Origin: Planctomycetota bacterium
GTDB lineage: Bacteria; Planctomycetota; Phycisphaerae; SM23-33
Assembly: GCA_030635145.1 (NCBI GenBank)
Contig: DAOVZK010000013.1
Span: 1 to 44,912, forward strand
Direction: 5' to 3'
DNA length: 44,912 nt
Numbering within the stretch: position 1 is the first letter of the stretch; every line of letters starts with the position of its first letter. Positions 35,027 through 43,463 of this stretch are shown in pieces. Under the pieces are notes generated by a model. The model was given only the letters and a program-made list of their open reading frames with translations, made no database searches and was not told where the DNA came from. The position numbers and the translations under genes were made by a program.

Positions 35027-35563
35027 ATGAAGCATAGTGTATTTAGGGAAGGAGATTTACGCTTTGAATTCGCAACGGAGTCCGAGAAATTTGATGTCCG
35101 TAGTTCGAGTCCACATGGTATGAAATTTGTTGATTTTGTCATTTCCGGGGATAAAGAAAATTATTTGCTCGAAGTGAAGAATCCTTCTGATAGCCAGATA
35201 CCATCAGAGTATCAGCATTCTACACGAGAAGAATTTGCTAAGAAAATGCTTGATGGAGAGCTGATAAATCACGAACTCGTCCCCAAGGCTAGGGATAGTT
35301 ATTGTTTTTTGCATTTGATGAAACGAGATGACAAACCGTTCGTTTTTGTGGTTTTACTTGGATTATCAGAATTTACTAATGAAGAAGCTTTGCTGATGGG
35401 TTTCAAGGATGGGCTTAATTCGCGTCTCAATAACGAGTGCGACACTCCATGGAAGCGGAAATATGTAAAAGATTGCATAGTTGTAACAGAAGCGAAATGG
35501 AAGAACGTATTCCCTGAACATAAGCTGCATCGCATAAACGATGAAACCACCTCAACAGACTAA
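35027..35563 (+). CDS. Small PD-(D/E)xK-like protein, partner of the ATPase
   Basis: This 178-residue protein has Asp36 in MKFVDFVIS and Glu49-Val-Lys51 in NYLLEVKNP. That is a D-x12-E-x-K core of the restriction-endonuclease-like fold, with strands on both sides. Its C-terminal half (FVFVVLLGLSEF, CIVVTEAKWKNVFP) is unassigned. ATG 35027 is 2 bases after the ATPase stop, and GGGAG lies within the ATPase tail. Tight coupling and matching AT-rich composition imply one acquired unit. Nuclease activity is inferred from the motif alone. Confidence 0.72.
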   Translation: MKHSVFREGDLRFEFATESEKFDVRSSSPHGMKFVDFVISGDKENYLLEVKNPSDSQIPSEYQHSTREEFAKKMLDGELINHELVPKARDSYCFLHLMKRDDKPFVFVVLLGLSEFTNEEALLMGFKDGLNSRLNNECDTPWKRKYVKDCIVVTEAKWKNVFPEHKLHRINDETTSTD

Positions 35564-35579
35564 ACACTGAAAGCCATAC

Positions 35580-36104
35580 ATGGACTACAGCAACATAAAA
35601 CTATTGGTATTGGACGTTGACGGTGTTTTATCGGACGGCCGAATTTTCATGGGCGCTTCCGGCGAGGAGGTCAAGGCGTTTAATGTCAAGGACGGCAGCG
35701 GGGTCAAGTATTGGCAGCGTTGCGGTGGGCTTGTCGCCTGGATTACCGGCCGCGAAAGTACGCTCGTTGCAAACCGTGCCAAAGAACTCGGGATAAGCGT
35801 TTTGCATCAGGGCTGCAAAGTGAAGCTGCCCGTATACCAGGACGTTCTCGCCGAACTGAACGTAGCCCCCGAGCAAGTTGCCGTCATCGGCGACGACCTT
35901 CCCGACATTCCGATGCTGATGCGTTGCGGATTTTCCGCTGCCCCACGCGACGCCGTCGAAGAAGTTCGCGAGCGGGTGGATTACATCTGCACAGCTGCGG
36001 GTGGCGAAGGGTGCGTACGAGAAGTTGTCGAACTGATACTCAAGAAAACTGGCAAATGGGATCAGGTCATGGAGCGATATCTGGCCCCCGAAAATAAAGA
36101 CTGA
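35580..36104 (+). CDS. kdsC: 3-deoxy-D-manno-octulosonate 8-phosphate phosphatase
   Basis: KdsC removes phosphate from Kdo-8-P. This 174-residue HAD-family protein has LLVLDVDGVLSDG (nucleophile Asp12, Asp14), WITGRES (motif II), the Lys of GCKVKL (motif III) and VIGDDLPDIPML (motif IV). It lacks a cap domain, as KdsC does. It starts 16 bases after the nuclease-like gene and about 1.67 kb after kdsD. Confidence 0.96.
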   Translation: MDYSNIKLLVLDVDGVLSDGRIFMGASGEEVKAFNVKDGSGVKYWQRCGGLVAWITGRESTLVANRAKELGISVLHQGCKVKLPVYQDVLAELNVAPEQVAVIGDDLPDIPMLMRCGFSAAPRDAVEEVRERVDYICTAAGGEGCVREVVELILKKTGKWDQVMERYLAPENKD

Positions 36105-36112
36105 AAGAATCT

Positions 36113-36150
36113 TTGACAGGATAACAAGATCAAAGGAATCATGTTAATCT
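36113..36150 (+). repeat. Fragment of the GACAGGATAACA dispersed repeat
   Basis: TTGACAGGATAACAAGAT, then ATCATGTTAATC, lies between kdsC and the LptC-like gene. It is a degenerate form of the element at 44719-44875. Confidence 0.55.
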
Positions 36151-36216
36151 AAAAAAGAAATTAGCTTGATCAACAGGAAAAACCGTGAACGATTACGGAA
36201 ATAAAGGAACTCAGGG

Positions 36217-39200
36217 ATGAAACGTAAACTCGCATTGATGATCACAAGCTTCGTGCTGCTTTTGCTGGGGCTTACTACTTACCAGTTTTTTGTCCCTAGC
36301 CTTCAGATATTCAACTCGGCGACCAATTTCCGCCACGACGTCAAGTCCTTCGGGCAAGGCGGGGAAAAGCTCACGTTCATCGACTACGACAAAGAAGGTG
36401 CCAAACGCGGTGTCTTTACCGCTCATTCGTGGACAAAGCACGATGACGGGACGCTCGATTTATTTTATCCGACAGCTGTGCTGTATCAGAAGGATGGCAC
36501 GCGGACATATCTCAAAGCCGCCCAGGGCCACATAATCGCCGAGCAGGTCGCCGGTGGATTCAACGTCAGCGAGGGAACCCTTACCGGCAATGTGGTTATC
36601 TACTTCGACCAATTGCAAGGCGAAGATGATGTCTTGCATCCTGACAAACGCACTTATCAGGACGTCACGCGAGACTGCATCCGCATCGTCGCCAACGAGA
36701 TTAAATTTACGCGTGACATGCTGCAAATCGAGACAAAACCGGACACCGAAATTTCGCTGTGGTCGCGAACGGTTGACCTCGTGGGTGTCGGATTAAAACT
36801 GCGATGGAACGAATCTCCGCGTGAGTTACGGCTGCTGGAAATTGCGAAGATGAAATCCATGCTCATTAAGGAGCTTCCCGAAGAGATGGATATGATGCAG
36901 TTACCGGGGCAAACAAAATCTGAAAACCCCGCACCGGGACCCGTTGTCGTTACAGCTACCGTCCCAGCTGCAGAGTCGAAACCTGTCGTCGTGACAACCC
37001 TGGCGGTTGAAGCTCCAGTGGAGATTCCAGGGCGTACACCCAAGAAAAAAAAATCCGTAACATTGGTGAAGAAGGATTCCACGCCCCGTACCACTGTGGT
37101 TCGCGGGGATCGTGGTGAGTCCGAAGGGCGAAACGTTTACGAGGCAACCTTCTATGAGGATGTTACGGTTGATTCCGGTAATCGCCGCCTCAGCGGTGCC
37201 GATATTCTCGCGATGACCTTCGAATGGGACACCGCCTGGCGTGCCGACTCCGATGATTCCGAACCCCCCGCCCCGGTGGCTGCCAAGCCTGTCGCAGCTG
37301 CGCCGAAAAAAGACACAAAAGACGATCCTGCGGTAACGGCTGCAACGGCCCCGGCGGCACCAAGTGCAACGTCAGCCCCGGCAGCCGCTCCGTCTGCCGT
37401 TACGAGCAAACCAACCCCCACCGTAGCACCCGCCAATCAGGAGAAAGTCGAAATCCACTGCCGCGGCAAACTCATAATCAAACCCATCGGTAAAACCAAG
37501 CATCCGTCGCGAAAGAGATACACCGTCGCCGGTAAGGGCGCGCGGGTGCTTCTGACCGAACCGCAGGCATGCATCGTGTGCACCGACTTTAATTTCAAAA
37601 GCCCCGCCCAGGAAGCCACCTTCATCGGTACCGTAAAAGACCCCGTGCGATTGCTGCTGTCACGCGGTGAGGAAATTACCACAAAAGATACGATGCGATT
37701 CAACCGCACCGACAACAAGGGCTATCTCGACGGGCCGGGAACGATACTGCGATTTGCCGATGCGCCCGAAGTGGCGACCGGAAAAAATGAATGGGATCGC
37801 TTGATTATCGAAAACGACGACTCGCGGCCGATATCCGAACGCGTCATATGGTCCAAGTCCGTCGAAATTACGCTTACCGACTATCAGGCGTACGAAGATG
37901 GTAAACCGCTGGTCAACGCAAAAGGCAAGCCGACTCTTCAGCCGGGAATTAAAGACGCGACCTTTAAGGGCGACGTTAAACTGACCCAGAAAACCACGCC
38001 CGACAAAGCCAAACCCGATGTTCATGAGCTAAACAAACTCAGCTGTGACAATCTGAAAGTTGCGATGAAAACCGAGCTAGGCGAAAATTATCTCGACAAA
38101 GTCACCGCCATCGGCAACGTGGTTGGAATTCAGGGCGGTAATAAACTCAACGGCGACGAAACGATAATCGGATTCCGCCCGAAAAAAGCGACGGCAACCG
38201 AGAAACCCCCCGCCGCCGACGGGCTGGCCGGTGGTCTGGAAACCGCCAGTGTCGAACCTTGCGAAATTACCGTCAAGGGCCATGTCGATGTCACCTATCC
38301 CAACCCCGATACCCCCAAAGACGCACCGCTGCGGATTACGGGCGACTATCTCAATGCGATAATGACCTCCACGACAACCTCCGAGGAAGAAGCGAACCAG
38401 TTGGGTGTCGTCACCGGCCGACCCGCCAAGGTCTGGCAGGGTGATAACGCGATCGAGGCCGACAAGATTTATTTCGATCAGCTTAACGAAGGCGTGCTCG
38501 TAGAAGGGGCGGGCAAGTTGTTGTTTAAGGCCCCGCAGAAAGACAAGAGCGGAAAAATCACCAGCTATCGCCCGATCGTAATGAGCTGGGCGAAAAAAAT
38601 GCGATACCACGGTAAACCCAGCGGTAGTTCCGGGGGGTATGGAATTTTCGACGGCGACGTGGAAATGCGCACCGATAAGAAGATCACGGACATTAACGGC
38701 GCCGGGGAATTGGTGCGGGCCGGGAATGTTCGTGTTTTCCTTCGCAAACCGGACAAAAAATCTGGCGAGCAGGGCGGAAAGGGCAATCCGATGCGAGTGG
38801 GCATCGACGATTTCGGTGCCAAGGTTTATCAGATCGAAGCCAGCGGCGGGAAGGGCGATTCAAAGCTGGCGGTGCTGCAGATGCAGCGGCAGAATCCCAA
38901 AAACGAAGCATGGGTTTTGCAGCGTCAGGAGCTGCGGGCCGAAGACTTCAGATACAACCTCGAAAACGAAAACGCCTTCGTCGACGGGGCCGGTAAGTTC
39001 CTCGCCGAAGACTACTCGCCCCCGAAAGATAAAAAACCATCTCGTGATGACGGCATGACTCTTCGCAGCCCATCACAGACAATCGTCAGCTGGACTAAAA
39101 GCATGAAGGTTGACCAGCAGGCCGGGCATCTTGCGGTTAAAGGCAAGGTGGAAATGCACAACTATACCGGCAATAAGCTACGGAACTCCCCGGATATCAA

Positions 39201-39657
39201 ATTCGCACCGCTGGGGCGGCTGAGCTTCGGGAGGATAAACACGCTCCGTGCCGATACCATGAATGCCTGGTTCGATAAACCCGATGCCCCGGTGAAGAAA
39301 ACCGCTCCCGAGGATACCGGCACGTTAGGTGCTATGGATATGACCTCCGAGTTTGGCGCGTTGAGGCTCTTTAAGGCGATGCACAACGTGACCTTTACCG
39401 ATTCGGAAAAGGAAAATGTTACGCGAATCATCAGCGGGCAGCAGATCGTATACGAGGGCCCGAAGAATCTCGTGACCGTGTTCGGGTATCTCGAAGGCCA
39501 AAAGAAAACCGACGCTACGGTCACTATGGAAAATCTCAACGACCGTACTTCCAGCGTCATGTCCAGCCCAGCCCTGAAATACAACATGAAAACGGGCAAG
39601 GTTGAGACAGAGTCAATCGACGCTCGTGGCGTTACCGCAGGTGGAGGCGGGGAATAG
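36217..39657 (+). CDS. Very large LptC/OstA-like periplasmic protein
   Basis: The protein has 1146 residues and one N-terminal membrane helix (about 7-25). A LptC-like beta region (about 50-130) includes GVFTAHSWTKHDDGTLDLFY and GTLTGNVVIYF. An Ala/Pro-rich linker (about 345-405) follows. The rest is a long array of OstA/LptA-type beta segments, such as ATFKGDVKLTQ, VTAIGNVVGIQGG, ITVKGHVDVTYPN, GYGIFDGDVEM and LAVKGKVEMHN. LptC and LptA form the periplasmic LPS bridge and are normally below 220 residues each. Position after kdsC matches lptC in other genomes. The function as an LPS-transport scaffold is inferred. ATG 36217 has AAAGGA 8 bases upstream. Confidence 0.82.
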   Translation: MKRKLALMITSFVLLLLGLTTYQFFVPSLQIFNSATNFRHDVKSFGQGGEKLTFIDYDKEGAKRGVFTAHSWTKHDDGTLDLFYPTAVLYQKDGTRTYLKAAQGHIIAEQVAGGFNVSEGTLTGNVVIYFDQLQGEDDVLHPDKRTYQDVTRDCIRIVANEIKFTRDMLQIETKPDTEISLWSRTVDLVGVGLKLRWNESPRELRLLEIAKMKSMLIKELPEEMDMMQLPGQTKSENPAPGPVVVTATVPAAESKPVVVTTLAVEAPVEIPGRTPKKKKSVTLVKKDSTPRTTVVRGDRGESEGRNVYEATFYEDVTVDSGNRRLSGADILAMTFEWDTAWRADSDDSEPPAPVAAKPVAAAPKKDTKDDPAVTAATAPAAPSATSAPAAAPSAVTSKPTPTVAPANQEKVEIHCRGKLIIKPIGKTKHPSRKRYTVAGKGARVLLTEPQACIVCTDFNFKSPAQEATFIGTVKDPVRLLLSRGEEITTKDTMRFNRTDNKGYLDGPGTILRFADAPEVATGKNEWDRLIIENDDSRPISERVIWSKSVEITLTDYQAYEDGKPLVNAKGKPTLQPGIKDATFKGDVKLTQKTTPDKAKPDVHELNKLSCDNLKVAMKTELGENYLDKVTAIGNVVGIQGGNKLNGDETIIGFRPKKATATEKPPAADGLAGGLETASVEPCEITVKGHVDVTYPNPDTPKDAPLRITGDYLNAIMTSTTTSEEEANQLGVVTGRPAKVWQGDNAIEADKIYFDQLNEGVLVEGAGKLLFKAPQKDKSGKITSYRPIVMSWAKKMRYHGKPSGSSGGYGIFDGDVEMRTDKKITDINGAGELVRAGNVRVFLRKPDKKSGEQGGKGNPMRVGIDDFGAKVYQIEASGGKGDSKLAVLQMQRQNPKNEAWVLQRQELRAEDFRYNLENENAFVDGAGKFLAEDYSPPKDKKPSRDDGMTLRSPSQTIVSWTKSMKVDQQAGHLAVKGKVEMHNYTGNKLRNSPDIKFAPLGRLSFGRINTLRADTMNAWFDKPDAPVKKTAPEDTGTLGAMDMTSEFGALRLFKAMHNVTFTDSEKENVTRIISGQQIVYEGPKNLVTVFGYLEGQKKTDATVTMENLNDRTSSVMSSPALKYNMKTGKVETESIDARGVTAGGGGE

Positions 39658-39689
39658 TTTGTCGCTACACTCCCTCCGCAGCATAGGCG

Positions 39690-39727
39690 CAAAAAAAACG
39701 CAGCCACCGTTATGGCGACCGCGTTTT
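39690..39727. terminator. Bidirectional terminator between convergent genes
   Basis: AAAACGC and GCGTTTT bracket an imperfect stem with inner CCA/TGG, with A and T runs on both sides. It separates the LptC-like gene from the convergent PFK gene. Confidence 0.7.
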
Positions 39728-39764
39728 TAATTGCATGTCATTCAAGCTACCGCAGCATTTGTAG

Positions 39765-39886
39765 GGTCGGCCACTGCCGACCACCGGCAACGCCGGTGGT
39801 AAATTAGCATTGTCATTGTGAGCGAAGGAAGCAATCTCGTTTTCGGTAGTTTAGATTGCCACGTCGCTACGCTCCTCGCAATGACA
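39765..39886. repeat. Hairpin cluster and long inverted-repeat element
   Basis: GGTCGG/CCGACC (39765-39782) overlaps ACCACCGGC/GCCGGTGGT (39780-39800, perfect). Then a larger element begins TGTCATTGTGAGCGAAGGAA at 39811 and ends with its imperfect complement CGCTCCTCGCAATGACA at 39886. The latter type (CATTGCGAG...CAATCT) is a common dispersed bacterial intergenic element. Confidence 0.7.
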
Positions 39887-39919
39887 CCGTGAAAGAGGGT
39901 AGGGGGTGAACCCTACCTG

Positions 39920-41140
39920 TTACATCAGCTTGCCAAGTTTGGGTAGCTCGCCAATCAGCGGAAGTGCATATTTGACGTAGCCCGCGGTAATGCCGTTACC
40001 AGCCTTGTTAATGAAGTTACGGGGCAGGTGTTTGGTTTCGCGTGCGACGTCTTTAAGCTCCGCCCGCTCGTAGCTGATGCTATACTTTTCGCCCTTGGCA
40101 CGCTTCATGACGACTGAACCGTCGATGTCGCCCTTCATGATAAACTCGGCGGCTTTTCGCCCGGCGGTGCGAGCTTCTTTCTGGTCGACTGGCGAGGCGT
40201 AACCGGAGAATGAACGCTGGAGGTACCCGTAGGTGTCGGCACGGACGCGAAGTTTGTGTCGGCCGAGGGTTACGTTCTGCTTGATGTACTCGGCGAGGAA
40301 GTCGCCCAGTGCACCCGAACCCGACAGTTGTGCGTTACCGTGCGAATCTCGCTCGACGGTGTGCCCGAGACGTTCGGCGAGGTTCACCATCATGGGTGTG
40401 CCGGTTTTGTCGGCGACACCTTCGGACACGGCGATGAGGCAACGGCCGTGCTTGGAATACACACGTTTTACGTCATCGGTGAACTGCTCCGTAGAAAACG
40501 CCACTTCGGGCACGTAAACCAGATGCGGCCCGCACGCCGAGTCTTGCATACCCAGGACGCTGGCGGCGGTTAACCACCCGGCATTACGGCCCATGACGAC
40601 GCTGATCTTTACCCCGGGCAGCGAGGCGCTGTCGCGATCTTCGCCCGCAAATGCCGACGCCACAAACCTCGCCGCCGACCCGTAACCGGGTGTGTGGTCG
40701 GTCACGCGAAGGTCGTTGTCGATGGTCTTGGGAATGTGGAACACGCGTAGCTCGTAGTCTTTGGCTTTGGCCATTTCGTTTACGATGCGTGCCGTGTCGG
40801 CCGAGTCGTTCCCACCGATGTAGAAGAAGTATCGCACGTCGTTTTTCTCAAACGTTTTGAAGATTTCTTCGCAGTAGGCTTCGTCGGGTTTGTCACGCGA
40901 CGAACCCAGAGCCGCGGCGGGGGTGTTGGCGATGCGTTCCAGTTCGCTTTTAGTGACCTTTTTGAGGTCGAAAAAATCGTTCTTGACGATTCCGCTGACA
41001 CCGTGGCGTGCGCCCATAATCTTCGGGATAGACCGGCAAGACTTGAGAGTCTCGATGACGCCCACCAGCGACTGGTTAATCACCATCGTTGGCCCGCCAG
41101 ACTGGCCGATAACTGCATTACCTTTGATCATATTGCTCAT
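39920..41140 (-). CDS. PPi-type phosphofructokinase
   Basis: This enzyme reversibly phosphorylates fructose 6-phosphate using pyrophosphate. The 406-residue protein has AVIGQSGGPTMVINQSLVG, the donor site IGGNDSAD (Gly110, Asn111, Asp112), and PKTIDNDL with Lys138. Asp after Asn and Lys in PKTIDND are hallmarks of PPi rather than ATP use, where Gly-Gly occur instead. MGRNAGWL and the substrate region near PEVAFS agree. ATG 41140 has TTTGGAG 6 bases upstream. Donor preference is inferred from these residues. Confidence 0.93.
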   Translation of the reverse strand: MSNMIKGNAVIGQSGGPTMVINQSLVGVIETLKSCRSIPKIMGARHGVSGIVKNDFFDLKKVTKSELERIANTPAAALGSSRDKPDEAYCEEIFKTFEKNDVRYFFYIGGNDSADTARIVNEMAKAKDYELRVFHIPKTIDNDLRVTDHTPGYGSAARFVASAFAGEDRDSASLPGVKISVVMGRNAGWLTAASVLGMQDSACGPHLVYVPEVAFSTEQFTDDVKRVYSKHGRCLIAVSEGVADKTGTPMMVNLAERLGHTVERDSHGNAQLSGSGALGDFLAEYIKQNVTLGRHKLRVRADTYGYLQRSFSGYASPVDQKEARTAGRKAAEFIMKGDIDGSVVMKRAKGEKYSISYERAELKDVARETKHLPRNFINKAGNGITAGYVKYALPLIGELPKLGKLM

Positions 41141-41186
41141 TTTTTCTCCAAAACTAAAGTTTATTTCATCGCGACCATCATGTTAA

Positions 41187-41341
41187 ATACGAAATAAGAA
41201 TATCGAAATCCTAAACAAATTCTAAATTACAATTTTCAAAATCAAAAACAGCGATGGTGAAATAGCTGATACCTTCGGTTTGGAAATTTGGAATTTAGGC
41301 ATTCGATATTGTTTAGAATTTAGTATTTCGATATTCGGATT
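41187..41341. repeat. AT-rich inverted-repeat element
   Basis: An arm with AAGAATATCGAAATCCTAAA (41196 on) and a complementary arm with TTTAGTATTTCGATATTCGG (about 41319-41338) bracket weaker internal complementarity (AATTCTAAA/TTTAGAATT). The element fills most of the PFK-accC spacer. It resembles a dispersed type seen in planctomycete genomes. No gene is present. Confidence 0.6.
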
Positions 41342-41399
41342 TTACGTAAAGACGGTGTGTGCCAAATTAAAATTTGCGTTGTCACCTAAAAAGTCACCA

Positions 41400-42746
41400 T
41401 TATCCCGGGAGCATCTCCCGTTCGATGAACATGGTATCCCACTGCCCGGCGACGAATTTCTGGTGTGACAAAATTTCGCGGCAAAGCGGATAGGTGGTTT
41501 TGGTCGGTTCGATCACGAATTCGTCCAGTGCACGTTTTGCCACCGCGATGGTTTCTTCGCGTGTGGGGCGATGGACGATAAGTTTGCCGACCAGCGAATC
41601 GTAGGTCGGGGGAATGTTATATCCCTGGTAAACGTGTGAATCCCACCGCACTCCAAGTCCGCCGGGGGCAACAAATGCGTCGATACGTCCGGGTGAGGGG
41701 CGGAAGTTATGGGCGGGGTCTTCGGCGTTGATGCGACACTCAAGGGCACAGCCGTTCTGCTTGATGTCGTCCTGCGTGAATTCGAGTTTCTCACCTCTCG
41801 CAATCCGCAGCTGCCACTTTACAAGGTCAACGCCGGTGACCATTTCGGTAATCGGGTGTTCGACCTGAATTCGCGTGTTGACTTCCAGGAAGTAGAAGTT
41901 GTTGTTTTCGTCGAGCATGTATTCGACGGTGCCGGCGTTTTCGTATCCGACTTCTTTCGCAAGGCGGGCAGCTGACTCGCAAATTTCCTGTCGCAGCTTT
42001 TTCGGGAGTCCCGGTGCGGGGGTTTCTTCGATAACCTTTTGGCGGCGGCGTTGCACGGAGCATTCGCGCTCGAAAAGATGAACCGAATTGCCGAATTTGT
42101 CACCGAGAATCTGCACTTCGATGTGCCGGAAATTCTCGATGCATTTTTCCATGTAGAGTCGCCCGTCATTAAACGCGATTTCTGCCTCGGTCTTTGCTTG
42201 GCGGAACACTCGCTTGAGTGTTGCCTCGTTATGTGCGAAGCGAATCCCTCGCCCGCCACCACCGGCGGCGGCTTTGACGGCAACGGGGTATCCGATTTGG
42301 GCGGCGACTTTGCAGGCCTCATCGACGGTTTCCAATTCGCCTTCACTATCTGGGGTCGTTGGGACGTTTGCCTTCTTGGCAAGTGCCTTGGCCTGGATCT
42401 TGTCGCCCAGCGTTTTCATCGAATGTACCGTCGGGCCGATAAATACGATTTTACAGTCGTTGCAAATTTCGGCGAAGTGCGAATTTTCAGCGAGGAACCC
42501 GTAACCCGGATGGATGGCGTCGACGTCTGCGATTTCGGCGGCGGCGATAATTCGCGGAATGTTCAGGTAACTCTCGTTCGACGGTGGTGGGCCGATGCAG
42601 ACCCGGTCGTCTGCGAGATGTAGGTAACTTGCATCGCGGTCGGCTTCGCTGTAGACGGCTACGGTTTCGAGGCCGAGCTCTTTGCAGGCACGAATGATCC
42701 GAAGGGCGATTTCGCCACGGTTGGCTATCAGTACGCGAGAAAACAT
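41400..42746 (-). CDS. accC: Biotin carboxylase, acetyl-CoA carboxylase subunit
   Basis: AccC carboxylates the biotin of AccB with bicarbonate and ATP, the first half-reaction of fatty acid synthesis. The 448-residue protein begins [18 protein letters not shown] and has the ATP-grasp glycine loop [12 protein letters not shown], then [14 protein letters not shown] and [17 protein letters not shown] 42746 has AGGAG 6 bases upstream and is the usual family start, although the frame is open a further 33 codons into accB. It follows accB by 14 bases. Confidence 0.97.
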   Translation of the reverse strand: MFSRVLIANRGEIALRIIRACKELGLETVAVYSEADRDASYLHLADDRVCIGPPPSNESYLNIPRIIAAAEIADVDAIHPGYGFLAENSHFAEICNDCKIVFIGPTVHSMKTLGDKIQAKALAKKANVPTTPDSEGELETVDEACKVAAQIGYPVAVKAAAGGGGRGIRFAHNEATLKRVFRQAKTEAEIAFNDGRLYMEKCIENFRHIEVQILGDKFGNSVHLFERECSVQRRRQKVIEETPAPGLPKKLRQEICESAARLAKEVGYENAGTVEYMLDENNNFYFLEVNTRIQVEHPITEMVTGVDLVKWQLRIARGEKLEFTQDDIKQNGCALECRINAEDPAHNFRPSPGRIDAFVAPGGLGVRWDSHVYQGYNIPPTYDSLVGKLIVHRPTREETIAVAKRALDEFVIEPTKTTYPLCREILSHQKFVAGQWDTMFIEREMLPG

Positions 42747-42760
42747 ATCAGCTCCTGGTG

Positions 42761-43357
42761 TTACGGTTTTACGCGGAACATTACCTGCCCGAACTCGACC
42801 GGCTCTGCGTTCTTGACGCAAACTTCCGCGATGGTTCCGGAGCATTCTGCTTTGATTTCGTTCATAACCTTCATCGCTTCGACGATGCTCACAACTGTCT
42901 CGGTGTTGACCTTGTCGCCAACCGAGGCGAACGCGTCGCTGTCGGGGCTTGGGGCGGAGTAGAAGGTACCGACCATGGGGCTTGTGATGTCGATAAGGTC
43001 GTCGTCGGGGGCGTCAGCTTCTTCGACCGCCGCCGCTGCAGCTGGCGCTGCCGAAGCAACAGGTGTGAAGGCGGCAACAGGTGCTCCCTGGGCAACCGGA
43101 ACAAACGAGCCGCGTTTCAGCGAGATTTTTCGCCCGGCGTCGTCAATGTCTATTTCCGTCACGTCGTTAACCGCCATCATCTGCATAAGATGCTCAACGT
43201 CGGCGAGAATACCGGCAGGGGTTTTGGGAGTTACTTTTTTGACGGCGGCGGATTTCTTCGCCTTTTTGTTTTTGGTAGTCTTCTTTACGACCTTTTTAGT
43301 GGTTTTTTTTGCGACAGCTTTTTTTGCCGCTTTCTTCTTTACAGTTTTTTTCGCCAT
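42761..43357 (-). CDS. accB: Biotin carboxyl carrier protein with histone-like tail
   Basis: AccB carries biotin between AccC and the carboxyltransferase. The C-terminal biotinyl domain (about 122-198) has the EAMKVMNE motif with biotin-accepting Lys163, and the Ala/Pro linker is typical. The first 42 residues are unusual: by count 20 are lysine, in AKK/KKA patterns like histone H1 or AlgP tails. The conserved AccB N-terminal helix region ([20 protein letters not shown]) begins only at about 49. ATG 43357 has AAAGGA 8-9 bases upstream. Confidence 0.96.
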   Translation of the reverse strand: MAKKTVKKKAAKKAVAKKTTKKVVKKTTKNKKAKKSAAVKKVTPKTPAGILADVEHLMQMMAVNDVTEIDIDDAGRKISLKRGSFVPVAQGAPVAAFTPVASAAPAAAAAVEEADAPDDDLIDITSPMVGTFYSAPSPDSDAFASVGDKVNTETVVSIVEAMKVMNEIKAECSGTIAEVCVKNAEPVEFGQVMFRVKP

Positions 43358-43423
43358 GAAATAATTCCTTTTTCAGACTCTACCGGCAACATTCTATAAT
43401 ATCACCGACAGCTGCGAAGCCAC

Positions 43424-43445
43424 GAATTGTCCTTTATGACAATTC
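43424..43445. promoter_or_regulatory. Perfect 8-bp inverted repeat before accB
   Basis: GAATTGTC (43424-43431) and GACAATTC (43438-43445) are perfect complements around CTTTAT, in the short spacer between the M24 peptidase gene and accB. A TATAAT-like box lies near 43395. It may be an operator or an attenuator stem. Confidence 0.4.
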
Positions 43446-43463
43446 ACTACTAATAAGTTCCAT

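Noticed and set aside
33999-35563. Naming the insert Septu, Gabija or PARIS
   Set aside because: The ATPase has no TOPRIM domain, and the partner shows neither HNH motifs (PtuB), UvrD-like helicase motifs (GajB) nor a TOPRIM (AriB). Motifs fit only a generic ATPase plus PD-(D/E)xK pair.
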